A stretch of DNA of 19,348 nt. Source: MA-ANB-1 sp040878225. GTDB taxonomy: Bacteria; Actinomycetota; Acidimicrobiia; Spongiisociales; ZC4RG35. The stretch covers positions 1 through 19,348 of the forward strand of contig JBBDMR010000092.1 in NCBI GenBank assembly GCA_040878225.1. The letters are read 5' to 3'. Numbering within the stretch: the first letter of the stretch is position 1; each line of letters starts with the position of its first letter. The notes under the pieces were generated by a model, which saw nothing but the letters and a program-made list of their open reading frames with translations, was not told where the DNA came from and made no database searches. Positions 1 to 6,460 of this stretch are shown piece by piece. The translations under genes and the position numbers were made by a program.

Positions 1-488
1 CCGATCACGGGAAGATCTTCTGCGCGCTCAAGCAGGGTCTTGGCGTCTACGAGTCCACGGTCGATCAGAGCGCCGGCGAACGCGTAATCCTTCTCTCGCC
101 CGGCCACCAGCTTTGCGAGTACGAGATCGTGAGGCTCCAGACAGACGGCCTTAGCACCGCCGGTATCCCCCCAGTTGAAGGGTACAAGTCGATCCTCCCA
201 GCCGCTCGGGAGCTTCGCTGTCGAGAGTCCCACGCCCTGCCCGTAGTAGCCGAACTCTGAGTGAAACATGGACGCCTCGCCAATGGCACCATCAACCTGG
301 TCAGCCTTCTCGTCGTTGCCATCATCGAAGAAGGCTATGTCCGCCTCGACGGAGACGGTTGCCTCGGCTGGCAGGTCGCTCTCCGAGTATGCGGCCAGGA
401 TTGCCTGGCTCCCGATAACGAGAATCTCGCCATCGTCACTGATTTCAGTGGCAGCTCGAAGTATGTGGGCGAGGTCGGAGCGCCTCAC
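1..488 (-). CDS. Nucleotidyltransferase-fold protein, DUF6036-like (partial, C-terminus off the left edge)
   Basis: I translated the minus strand from a GTG at 488. The frame stays open for 162 codons to the window edge, so the C-terminus is missing. The start forms a GTGA overlap with the stop of the upstream HTH gene, so the two are translationally coupled. Residues 23-30 (LVIGSQAI) match the GS-containing turn of minimal nucleotidyltransferase folds, followed by an acidic E48-x-D50 strand. Near residue 120 is LEPHDLVLAKLVAGREKDY, a pattern I associate with DUF6036/AbiEii-like proteins. Members of this superfamily serve as toxins or antitoxins that transfer nucleotides to tRNA or protein; that role is inferred from family and context. 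Exact family placement is uncertain because catalytic acidic residues are only partly convincing by eye. Confidence 0.72.
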   Translation of the reverse strand, partial: MRRSDLAHILRAATEISDDGEILVIGSQAILAAYSESDLPAEATVSVEADIAFFDDGNDEKADQVDGAIGEASMFHSEFGYYGQGVGLSTAKLPSGWEDRLVPFNWGDTGGAKAVCLEPHDLVLAKLVAGREKDYAFAGALIDRGLVDAKTLLERAEDLPVI

Positions 489-1018
489 ACGTCACTGCTG
501 TCTTCATATCTGTGCCAGGCCGCCAACACCTGAGCACGTTCTGTCTCGCTAAGGACCCCGGCAAAGGGCGAGTTTTGTCTCAGCTCCCGTCCGTATTGAG
601 ATCTACTGGTCATCGCGCCGAGTAGAACCGGAACTGGTCCGGCGAGCAGACGTTCCCACTCATCGAGCCAAGACTGGGCTTGGCCGCGCGCCGACTCCCG
701 CATCTGCTCGAGATTGCTCGCCGCCGTTTCGAGGGAAGGTTCCGGAGCAGCAACTAGACGGCCGGCGATCGCATAGGTCAACCACAGGCTACGCCGTTGG
801 TCTCGCGTCAGCCGGACCGTCCGCTCCGCTAGAGCCTCGACATCGCTCCGTCGTATTCGACGGTGGGTACCGATAGTTGTGAAAGGTAGATCTCCTCGAT
901 TGCAGAGATCTACCACATGTTGACGGGAAGAGTTGAGGATTCGTGCCGCCTCACCCGTCGTCAGGAGCTCGTCATCGGTGGCCTCTTGGATCTCTGCCTC
1001 GGCGATGTGCCTTCTCAT
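485..1018 (-). CDS. Excisionase/MerR-type helix-turn-helix protein, probable antitoxin or autoregulator
   Basis: This 177-residue protein has an N-terminal winged HTH of the excisionase type at about residues 18-66: LLTTGEAARIL, then SSRQHVVDLCNRGDLP, then a basic RRIRRSDVEAL segment. The remaining 110 residues are mostly helical with no domain I recognise, and are longer than a plain Xis, which argues for a regulator with a partner-binding tail. It overlaps the downstream nucleotidyltransferase gene by 4 nt. HTH protein plus nucleotidyltransferase is a common toxin-antitoxin layout. The ATG at 1018 has no clear Shine-Dalgarno. A repeated TGGTGTT motif lies just upstream and could be its own operator. 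The antitoxin role is inferred; DNA binding is well supported. Confidence 0.8.
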   Translation of the reverse strand: MRRHIAEAEIQEATDDELLTTGEAARILNSSRQHVVDLCNRGDLPFTTIGTHRRIRRSDVEALAERTVRLTRDQRRSLWLTYAIAGRLVAAPEPSLETAASNLEQMRESARGQAQSWLDEWERLLAGPVPVLLGAMTSRSQYGRELRQNSPFAGVLSETERAQVLAAWHRYEDSSDV

Positions 1019-1037
1019 ATGAAAACTCTAGCGCATG

Positions 1038-1080
1038 AACACCAAAAACACCATATATGCCCTCTAGTGGTGTTTTTTGG
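1038..1080 (-). promoter_or_regulatory. Inverted/direct repeat cluster, candidate operator of the HTH gene
   Basis: The 7-mer AACACCA occurs at 1038-1044 and 1047-1053, and its reverse complement TGGTGTT at 1068-1074. The outer arms CCAAAAACACCA (1042-1053) and TGGTGTTTTTTGG (1068-1080) form a long inverted repeat with one extra T. A TATATG sequence lies between the arms. It sits 20-60 bp upstream of the HTH start and downstream of the DUF4209 stop, so an autoregulatory operator-promoter is the natural reading. A terminator is less likely because the hairpin is AT-rich and has no following T-tract. Confidence 0.45.
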
Positions 1081-1107
1081 GTTTCTGATCTTTCTCTATG
1101 GCGAGGG

Positions 1108-2811
1108 CTATCCATCCTCGTCAGGCAATGGCGTCGGCTGGAGCACTGATAAGTGACAGGCCGCATGGATAAGGAGCGCTGCATCAGTTTGTCCGGCCTC
1201 GTCGACGAGACCGTGGCTTATACGGTTCCGAAGGTTCAAGCTCGCCTGATCTACTAGCAGGAGCTTCAGGTAGCGATGGGTTGCGCCAGGCAGCGCAACT
1301 TTCAGGTTGTCCAGCAGGGGCCAGAGGGACTTGACCTCGCTGAGCCTTCCATCGCGGTGTTGTCTCCCGGTTACGGGGAACCCGAGTTGCCTTGCTATCG
1401 ATCGGATCGCGCGCTCAAGTCGCGGAGCGAGCATCGATGCGGCCGCGTCGAACTCTCCCCGCTCATATTGCGCCAGAGCGGAGAGGAACGTCTCGACGAC
1501 AGCCGGTTCGATCATCGGCGCATCGAGCCATGAGTCAATCGATCCGTAGCGACCTTTGATCGCCGTCAGTGTTTCCACGCACAGGAAGCCGTGAAAACTG
1601 AGAAGGCGAGTTTCGTAGTCGGTCATAGCGGCTTCTCGCTGCTCTTCCTCGCCTTCGGCCTTTCGGATCATCGCATTCTCCGCGCCGAGCGTCATTCGAG
1701 GGATGACCCCCTGCAACGGGTGCTCCCGGAACATCTCCTCGACGAAGTCGAGACTTTTCTGTTTCTCACCGAGGGGAAGGCTGACACCGAATCGGGCCAA
1801 GGCCGATGGGAGATCGTCGTCGCCGACAATCTGTGAGATGAGCTTGTCGATCTCTTCGCTGGGTATGGAGATTTCTGTGGATATCTCCTTCAGACCGAGG
1901 TCTTCCTCGCTGATTCCCTCAATCTCGGCTCGCAGGTCGTTAGCGAGATCCGCGAAACCCCTGACGTTCGCCATCTCAAGGGCGCGCTGGAGGTGTGCGT
2001 AGCGGGCGATTCCCTCAGTTCTGCGGGCAAGATCTCGGAAAGCAACGACCTGCCGTTCCTTCAGCGACCGTTTCTCTTCGTCGCTACCCACCAGCTTCGA
2101 CTTGATTTCGAGAGCAGATTCCAGGTGCCAAGGGTCGTTGCCGTAGGTCTCAATCGCTCCGTCAACGAGCTCCCCTAGTTCGGCGACTGGTTCACGTTGA
2201 TCAGCGAGTACCTCAAGGAGAGGTAGTGCCACTCCGGGGGTGCTTCCTTCCTCCAGCGACCAACGGATTAGCTCCGTCATCTTCGCCACCGTCAGATCCA
2301 CGAGACCGGGATCGTTGAGTGTTCGAGCGAGCTCATGAGCTCGACGGGCCATCTCCATTAGGACGTGCGGGTGATCGAATCGTTCATCTAGTCCCTGGAC
2401 ATATCGTTCGATGGCCGTTCGGGCCCATCGATGCGCCTCGTCGCCAGATCGGCCCTCCCAGAGGAGATCGGCGTACCGGGCCCCCACGCTTCCCAGCGGA
2501 CTCAACGGCACGGCCTGAGCCCAGACCTCGAAAACATCAACGGGGAGCTCAGCAAGGGGCATTGGATACACGATGTCCCCGAATTCCATCATCGGGCCAA
2601 ACGGCCCACGCTCATCGCGTTCTTCGGGGTATGAACGAAAATGGAAATCCAACCCGACGATCAGAGCCTCGATCGGGTCGTCACGCTCCTTGCTCGACAC
2701 CGTCTTGAGGGCTGACGACACGTAGTGGAGTCCCGAAGGCTCATGACGAGCCGCATCATCACACGCTGTTCTGAGAACCTCGGACAGGCGTTCATCGCTG
2801 ATTTCCCGCAT
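1108..2811 (-). CDS. DUF4209-family protein with C-terminal HEPN-like RNxxxHG motif
   Basis: This is a 567-residue soluble, helix-rich protein. The C-terminal part contains LNLRNRISHGL, whose RNRISHG (residues 528-534) matches the RNxxxHG motif described for DUF4209 and fits the Rx4-6H rule of HEPN ribonucleases. Upstream helices (about 420-520) would complete a HEPN-type bundle. The first 400 residues are acidic, repeat-like helices of unknown role, perhaps a sensing or scaffold part. It has the same orientation as the HTH/nucleotidyltransferase pair 89 bp downstream and lies 86 bp after the SEC-C gene. HEPN proteins in mobile elements are often RNase effectors of defence or toxin-antitoxin systems; that function is inferred. 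The ATG at 2811 is preceded closely by GGTGAGG. Confidence 0.72.
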   Translation of the reverse strand: MREISDERLSEVLRTACDDAARHEPSGLHYVSSALKTVSSKERDDPIEALIVGLDFHFRSYPEERDERGPFGPMMEFGDIVYPMPLAELPVDVFEVWAQAVPLSPLGSVGARYADLLWEGRSGDEAHRWARTAIERYVQGLDERFDHPHVLMEMARRAHELARTLNDPGLVDLTVAKMTELIRWSLEEGSTPGVALPLLEVLADQREPVAELGELVDGAIETYGNDPWHLESALEIKSKLVGSDEEKRSLKERQVVAFRDLARRTEGIARYAHLQRALEMANVRGFADLANDLRAEIEGISEEDLGLKEISTEISIPSEEIDKLISQIVGDDDLPSALARFGVSLPLGEKQKSLDFVEEMFREHPLQGVIPRMTLGAENAMIRKAEGEEEQREAAMTDYETRLLSFHGFLCVETLTAIKGRYGSIDSWLDAPMIEPAVVETFLSALAQYERGEFDAAASMLAPRLERAIRSIARQLGFPVTGRQHRDGRLSEVKSLWPLLDNLKVALPGATHRYLKLLLVDQASLNLRNRISHGLVDEAGQTDAALLIHAACHLSVLQPTPLPDEDG

Positions 2812-2897
2812 ACCTCACCAAAGTACCGGACGGCCACGACAGAATCACCGCTCCTTAGACGGCGTACCCCACACAGCTATGAGCTGCGAATTGAACC

Positions 2898-3374
2898 CTA
2901 CGTATCGGCGGATGCCTGTGGGCCATGGCACCGCTTGTACTTGAGGCCCGAACCGCACGGGCAAAGCTCGTTCCTACCAACCCTGGTCACTACGCGGGCA
3001 CCCGCAGTCTCGGCGGACTTCCGCATCAGCCGCGCTTCTCGCTCCCTCAGCAGTCCTTCGACTCTTCGTAGCTGCTCGGCCCGATCCTCCAACCCGCGCT
3101 CCCGGGCGTTGAGTCGATCTGCCCGTTCTTGCGACGCCCGTTGAAGGTCGAACACATCTTCGAGCGCTTCGTCAACGATGGTGGCAAGCTCGTGGCTGAT
3201 GAGAGCGGCTACCGCCTGCCCCATCGTCAGACCTAATGCATCGCAGTAGCGGCGCCAGGTCGACCAGACCGCGTCCGACATTGGCACCTTCACCACTTGC
3301 ACGCCATCGGAGTGATCCAACTCGACCAACACCCGGCGGTCGATCCTCGCCAGGGTGCCACGATCCAAAGCCAC
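2898..3374 (-). CDS. SEC-C zinc-motif protein with coiled coil and possible ribbon-helix-helix N-terminus
   Basis: This 158-residue protein starts at a GTG (3374) with GGAGAGG placed seven bases upstream. The C-terminus (about 134-152) is a SEC-C zinc-binding motif, ELCPCGSGLKYKRCHG, with the CxCx8CH ligand pattern also found at the SecA tail. Residues about 75-120 are a charged Arg/Glu-rich helix, very likely a coiled coil. The N-terminal part includes VVKVPMSDAVWSTWRRYC, which resembles a strand-helix-helix DNA-binding unit; this is weak and by eye only. SEC-C tails occur on many accessory-element proteins of unknown function. It is the first minus-strand gene next to the repeat-rich non-coding region, so it may start the cargo operon. 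No specific function can be given. Confidence 0.8.
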   Translation of the reverse strand: MALDRGTLARIDRRVLVELDHSDGVQVVKVPMSDAVWSTWRRYCDALGLTMGQAVAALISHELATIVDEALEDVFDLQRASQERADRLNARERGLEDRAEQLRRVEGLLREREARLMRKSAETAGARVVTRVGRNELCPCGSGLKYKRCHGPQASADT

Positions 3375-3407
3375 TACTCATCCTCTCCGGTTAACCAGTA
3401 GACCGTC

Positions 3408-3419
3408 GCAACTTGTTGC
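3408..3419. promoter_or_regulatory. Short palindrome upstream of the SEC-C gene
   Basis: GCAAC and GTTGC flank a TT centre, 33 bp upstream of the SEC-C start. The symmetry and position fit a repressor operator, perhaps for the SEC-C protein itself. Ten paired bases alone are weak evidence. Confidence 0.25.
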
Positions 3420-4051
3420 AGATGCGTGTGTAATTGACAGGGTTGTGCACGCGATCCGCGCGAGGCAGCCGACCTCGTATTCGGGGGTTGTGCGGTAACG
3501 ATCTGTTTGACTGGGCATCTTGTTCCCTTTGCTTAGGGGATTCAGGGGTATCGTGCATTGGGACCCTTTCAATTCGATGTCAGTTTCGGCCCGATCCGAT
3601 TCTGGGTGTTCCGGTTCGGGACCTGATTGGGCTCGAGAAATGAGGCTTCGGCTGTCCCGGCCTTTAGATAGGCGGAATGGACCCTGTCCGTGTTCCGGGC
3701 TTCCGCCGGGGCCTTCTTCCTTTGCCGGCCTTATCTGGCAGGGGGCGTCCCAGCTTCGTGAGCAGCGCCGGAACCCGATCATCAGGACAATCTCGACCAG
3801 TGAAATTTCGAGTCCCCTGCCGCTGGGAGGCACCGAACTGGCCCACTGGTAGATCTCCTATGGGGCCGAAGGCCCTCATGTGGCTCTCTTGGAAGGGCTT
3901 CCGCGACGTCCCAGAAAGTCGATCGGGGACCGGCATCTAACACCGAACCCTGTTTTCTGAGTGTCAGTAGACCTGTCGCTTACCGTGCTATCTGGCGGTC
4001 ATCTCGATCTCGGAACCAAGGAAATTCGTGTCGGGGCGGCCGTTCCCAAGG

Positions 4052-4089
4052 GCGTTCCAAGAGGTCGAAATGGCAACGGTTTGGAACGC
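4052..4089. repeat. Perfect 9-bp inverted repeat upstream of xis
   Basis: GCGTTCCAA at 4052-4060 is the exact reverse complement of TTGGAACGC at 4081-4089, with a 20-bp spacer. A further related half-site, CGTTCCCAAG, lies at 4041-4050. Arm centres are 29 bp apart, close to three helical turns, which suits a dimeric or bridging DNA-binding protein rather than an RNA hairpin. It lies just upstream of the putative xis promoter. Confidence 0.5.
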
Positions 4090-4093
4090 GGCT

Positions 4094-4121
4094 GACAGGG
4101 TCGTTTTTCACAATTCCGAAC
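4094..4121 (+). promoter_or_regulatory. Putative xis promoter (twin of the int promoter)
   Basis: GACAGGGTCG (4094-4103) is followed after five bases by the -10-like CACAAT (4109-4114) and then TTCCGAAC up to the GTG at 4122. The same order and spacing occur before int. The -10 would start transcription at about 4121-4122, implying a leaderless message and agreeing with the lack of a Shine-Dalgarno. No standard -35 is visible. Confidence 0.45.
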
Positions 4122-4334
4122 GTGAGCCAAATGGACCCGCTGCTGTCGGTGCAAGATCTCGCTGTCTATCTGGATGTGCCAGTAGCGACGATCTACGCCT
4201 GGAGGTACCACCGTCGGGGTCCTCCTGGGCTCAAGGTCGGTCGTTACGTTCGGTATCGGCTGAGCGACGTTGACCGTTGGATCGACGAGCGTGTCCTTGA
4301 CGAGGCATCTCTACGTGAGCGAATACAACGCTGA
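4122..4334 (+). CDS. AlpA/excisionase-like small HTH protein
   Basis: The product is 70 residues. LLSVQDLAVYLDVPVATIYAWRYHRRGPPGLKVGRYVRYRLSDVDRWI is the classic winged-HTH excisionase/AlpA pattern: recognition helix at about 20-30, then the GRYVRYR wing. These proteins bend DNA for integrase-driven excision or activate the integrase promoter. It stands 302 bp upstream of the tyrosine integrase, the usual xis-int order in actinobacterial integrative elements. The start is either the GTG at 4122, favoured by the promoter spacing, or the ATG at 4131; neither has a good ribosome-binding site. Confidence 0.85.
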   Translation: MSQMDPLLSVQDLAVYLDVPVATIYAWRYHRRGPPGLKVGRYVRYRLSDVDRWIDERVLDEASLRERIQR

Positions 4335-4636
4335 GTTCTTCGAGGATAATCGAGACCTCGCTAATCGACCCGAAGCCCGTGCGCTGTCTCAGGTTTGGTT
4401 TAAAAGGTGAGAATCGAAAGTCTTTCCAAATAGACGGCAGCCGAGAGGGGAAAGCGGCATCCTCGCGTCTGATCATTTCGGAAAGGTCGGTCGACACTGG
4501 GCGAAAGGCGCCCAGCCACGCCTCCAGTCATGAACACGGAACGGACCTCGGGACATAGACCTGGAGACCTGTTCTGACCGCGGAATTGGAGGGTTACTGA
4601 CACTCGGACGACAGGGTCGGGGCCCACTATTCCCGA
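4335..4636. other. Intergenic region between xis and int
   Basis: No gene-like frame is found. It contains a 7-bp stem hairpin, CTGGGCG/CGCCCAG with loop AAAGG, at 4497-4515 and without a T-tract, and at its right end the int promoter motif. The space may hold recombinase-binding sites. Confidence 0.5.
4610..4636 (+). promoter_or_regulatory. Putative int promoter (twin of the xis promoter)
   Basis: GACAGGGTCG (4610-4619), five bases, CACTAT (4625-4630), then TTCCCGA directly before the ATG at 4637. Compared with the xis copy, the 10-mer is identical, the -10-like box differs by one base and the distance to the start codon by one base. It again predicts a leaderless transcript. Confidence 0.45.
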
Positions 4637-5776
4637 ATGGGATCGATAAGACGGATCGAACACCCGTCAGGGAAGGGCTCGTGGCAGGCTCGTTGGAGAG
4701 GTCCAACCGGCCACCAACGTTCCAGAAACTTCGCCCGACGCGTCGATGCCGAACGCCATCTCACCCTGATCGAAAGCCAGATGCTCATCGGCGACTACGT
4801 CGACCCGCGGTCAGGCAAGATCGAGTTCGCCGAATGGCTTCCCCGGGCCGAGGCCGCCCGGATAAACCGGCGACCATCCACCCAGGCAAGGGACGAGTCC
4901 TACTACCGCAGCCTGGTGCTTCCCACCTTTGGCGCCATGCCCATTGGAGCGATCCAACCGTTGATCGTCCAGGAGTGGGTCTCCGAGCTTGCTAACAGTG
5001 GATATGCATCGGCCACGATCCGGAAGGCATACCAACTCTTGTGCCGCACATTCGATACCGCAGTCGAAACCGGGCTCATCGCTCGATCACCCTGCCGTGG
5101 AGTTCGCCTGCCCACGCCCAACCAGGGCGAAATGAGATTCCTCTCCCCCGCCGAGATCGGTCGGCTGGCAGAAGCGATCGAACCCAGGTTCCAAGCCCTG
5201 GTTCTCACGGGCGCCTACTCCGGAGCCCGATTCGGGGAACTGGCTGGCCTCGAGGCTGACAAGTTCGAGCCCGACCGTCGGACCATCCGGATCGAACGTA
5301 CCCTATCGGAGGTGAACGGACACATCCACATCGGGGAACCAAAGACTCGCGCCGCACGCCGGAAACTGATACTGCCCTCCTGGCTGACCGATGTGCTGAC
5401 GGCCCACCTCGATACTTGGCCACCAAACGACAACGGTCTGGTCTTCACCGCTCCTGGGGGCGGCGCCCTCCGACGCTCATTCCGCTCCCGCTACTGGAAG
5501 CCGGCTGTGAAAACGACGGTCGGAGAGCCGATGCGGTTTCACGACCTAAGACACAGCCACGTCGCACTCCTCATCGAGCAGGGAACCCACCCCGCTGTCA
5601 TCGCCTCACGACTCGGGCATACCAGTGTACGGACCGTCCTGGACGTCTACGGCCACCTCTACGAGGGACTTGATCGAGGAGCCGCCGACTCCCTGGAGTC
5701 ACCGTGGGACGCATCTGAAGCGCGCGAAACGCCGTCGCGGAAGCGATCGAGGGATCGAGGTCTCGAGTGGCCATAA
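4637..5776 (+). CDS. Tyrosine recombinase/integrase
   Basis: The 379-residue length is typical for phage or integrative-element integrases. Residues 8-48 form an arm-type DNA-binding domain (GSWQARWRGPTGHQRSRNF). About 65-160 is the SAM-like core-binding domain. The catalytic domain (about 165-350) is complete: R198 in GARFGEL, K236, H302-x-x-R305 in HDLRHSH, H328 in RLGHTS and the nucleophile Y338 in DVYGHLY. It should catalyse integration and, with the small HTH protein upstream, excision. No tRNA or obvious attachment core is seen in the 177 bp after the stop, so the target site is unknown. The intact active site suggests the element is not an old remnant. Confidence 0.95.
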   Translation: MGSIRRIEHPSGKGSWQARWRGPTGHQRSRNFARRVDAERHLTLIESQMLIGDYVDPRSGKIEFAEWLPRAEAARINRRPSTQARDESYYRSLVLPTFGAMPIGAIQPLIVQEWVSELANSGYASATIRKAYQLLCRTFDTAVETGLIARSPCRGVRLPTPNQGEMRFLSPAEIGRLAEAIEPRFQALVLTGAYSGARFGELAGLEADKFEPDRRTIRIERTLSEVNGHIHIGEPKTRAARRKLILPSWLTDVLTAHLDTWPPNDNGLVFTAPGGGALRRSFRSRYWKPAVKTTVGEPMRFHDLRHSHVALLIEQGTHPAVIASRLGHTSVRTVLDVYGHLYEGLDRGAADSLESPWDASEARETPSRKRSRDRGLEWP

Positions 5777-5806
5777 GTGGTGTTCACGCTGCGATCAACC
5801 CTCGAG

Positions 5807-5926
5807 CATGAACCAACCAACTCGGACTTCTTTTGCGCCACCCCATCCGAAGACACCTTCCGATGAACGCTCTGGGACCATCGTCCAGGCAACAGATCAA
5901 GATTTCATGAACCAACATGAACCAAT
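5807..5926. repeat. Repeated CATGAACCAA motif upstream of the ECF sigma gene
   Basis: CATGAACCAAC occurs at 5807-5817 and 5906-5916, and CATGAACCAAT at 5916-5926. The last two are tandem with a 10-bp period, about one helical turn. They hold the GAACC core typical of ECF-sigma -35 elements. They may be tandem promoter elements or a regulator site. Confidence 0.55.
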
Positions 5927-5953
5927 TGCCCTAGTCGGTACGACAATAGGTTT
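5919..5953 (+). promoter_or_regulatory. Candidate ECF-type autoregulated promoter
   Basis: GAACC (5919-5923), a 17-bp spacer, then CGACA (5941-5945) fits the general ECF promoter form (AAC-containing -35, CG-containing -10). The start point would fall at about 5952-5954, on or next to the GTG of the sigma gene, so the mRNA would be leaderless; no Shine-Dalgarno is visible. ECF factors commonly drive their own operons. Confidence 0.5.
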
Positions 5954-6460
5954 GTGACAGACGCGGAATTGCTCGAAGCTGTTGCCGACGGCCAGATTGG
6001 TGCTCTACGCCAGCTCCATGAACTCCACGCTCGGTGGCTGGCCGTGCGGCTCTATCGCCGTTGCTCCGATCAGAACCTTGTAGATGAAACCGTCCAGGAC
6101 ACCTTCGTCACCGTGTGGCGTTCGGCGCATCAATATCGAGGAGAAGGTGATGTTGGGGCCTGGATTTGGGGGATCGCGATTCGCAGGCTGATCGACCATC
6201 AAAGAAGGCGACGCCTCCCCACGTTTGAGCGCCTCTCGGTTGTCGAGTCAGCCGAAGACGCAGTTCTGGCTGGGGTGGGTTACGGCGACCTCGGGAGTGT
6301 CTTGGATCACCTCTCACCCGAGCTGATGGCGGTCGTACAAGCGACTGTGCTCGACGGATTGACGGCACGTGAGGCATCGCGGCTACTGGGGATCCCGACG
6401 GGGACAGTGAAGACCCGGCTGATGAGAGCAAAGCAGATCATGAGGGAACAACTGGCATGA
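5954..6460 (+). CDS. ECF-type RNA polymerase sigma factor
   Basis: The product is 168 residues, standard for an ECF sigma (region 2 plus region 4 only). Region 2 covers about 15-88, with the core-binding LVDETVQDTFVTVWRSAHQY and the -10-reading GAWIWGIAIRRLIDHQRRRR. Region 4 covers about 118-168, with an HTH in LTAREASRLLGIPTGTVKTR. It directs RNA polymerase to its own promoter set. It overlaps the anti-sigma gene by 4 nt (ATGA), which favours balanced synthesis of the pair. It heads a seven-gene operon, so export or envelope functions encoded downstream are its most likely targets. Confidence 0.93.
   Translation: MTDAELLEAVADGQIGALRQLHELHARWLAVRLYRRCSDQNLVDETVQDTFVTVWRSAHQYRGEGDVGAWIWGIAIRRLIDHQRRRRLPTFERLSVVESAEDAVLAGVGYGDLGSVLDHLSPELMAVVQATVLDGLTAREASRLLGIPTGTVKTRLMRAKQIMREQLA

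Larger units (their letters stand above)
3375..4121. other. Non-coding, repeat-containing region between minus-strand cargo and xis
   Basis: About 750 bp lies between divergent genes. Open frames cross it on both strands (for example 3378-3833 minus and 3520-3852 plus), but their products are Pro/Arg/Ser-rich, lack recognisable motifs and contradict each other, so I do not call them. Visible signals are GCAACttGTTGC at 3408-3419, copies of GACAGGGT, a GGGCCgaaGGCCC hairpin at 3863-3875, and a 9-bp inverted repeat at 4052-4089. This is the expected place for promoters, recombinase-binding sites or an origin of an integrative element; none is proven. Confidence 0.6.
3436..4617. repeat. Dispersed octamer GACAGGGT, four copies
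   Basis: GACAGGGT occurs at 3436-3443 (+), 3681-3688 (-), 4094-4101 (+) and 4610-4617 (+). Three of the four extend to GACAGGGTC. An 8-mer is expected well under once by chance in 1.2 kb on both strands. I noticed no further copy elsewhere in the window. AACAGGGT at 3949-3956 (-) is one base off. The copies lie only in the non-coding DNA around xis and int, so they may be integrase/excisionase arm sites or operators. Confidence 0.5.

Noticed and set aside
3863..3875. GGGCC-GAA-GGCCC hairpin as a terminator
   Set aside because: No T-tract on either strand and no gene ending nearby.
3378..3940. Overlapping ORFs of 87-151 codons on both strands of the non-coding region
   Set aside because: Compositionally odd products without motifs, several mutually exclusive frames and no ribosome-binding sites.
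4497..4515. CTGGGCG/CGCCCAG hairpin as the xis terminator
   Set aside because: No following T-tract, and it is over 160 bp from the xis stop.
1066..5784. AGTGGTGTT shared at 1066-1074 and 5776-5784 as a possible attachment-site pair
   Set aside because: Nine bases only, with no flanking similarity; the first copy is part of the local operator-like repeat.
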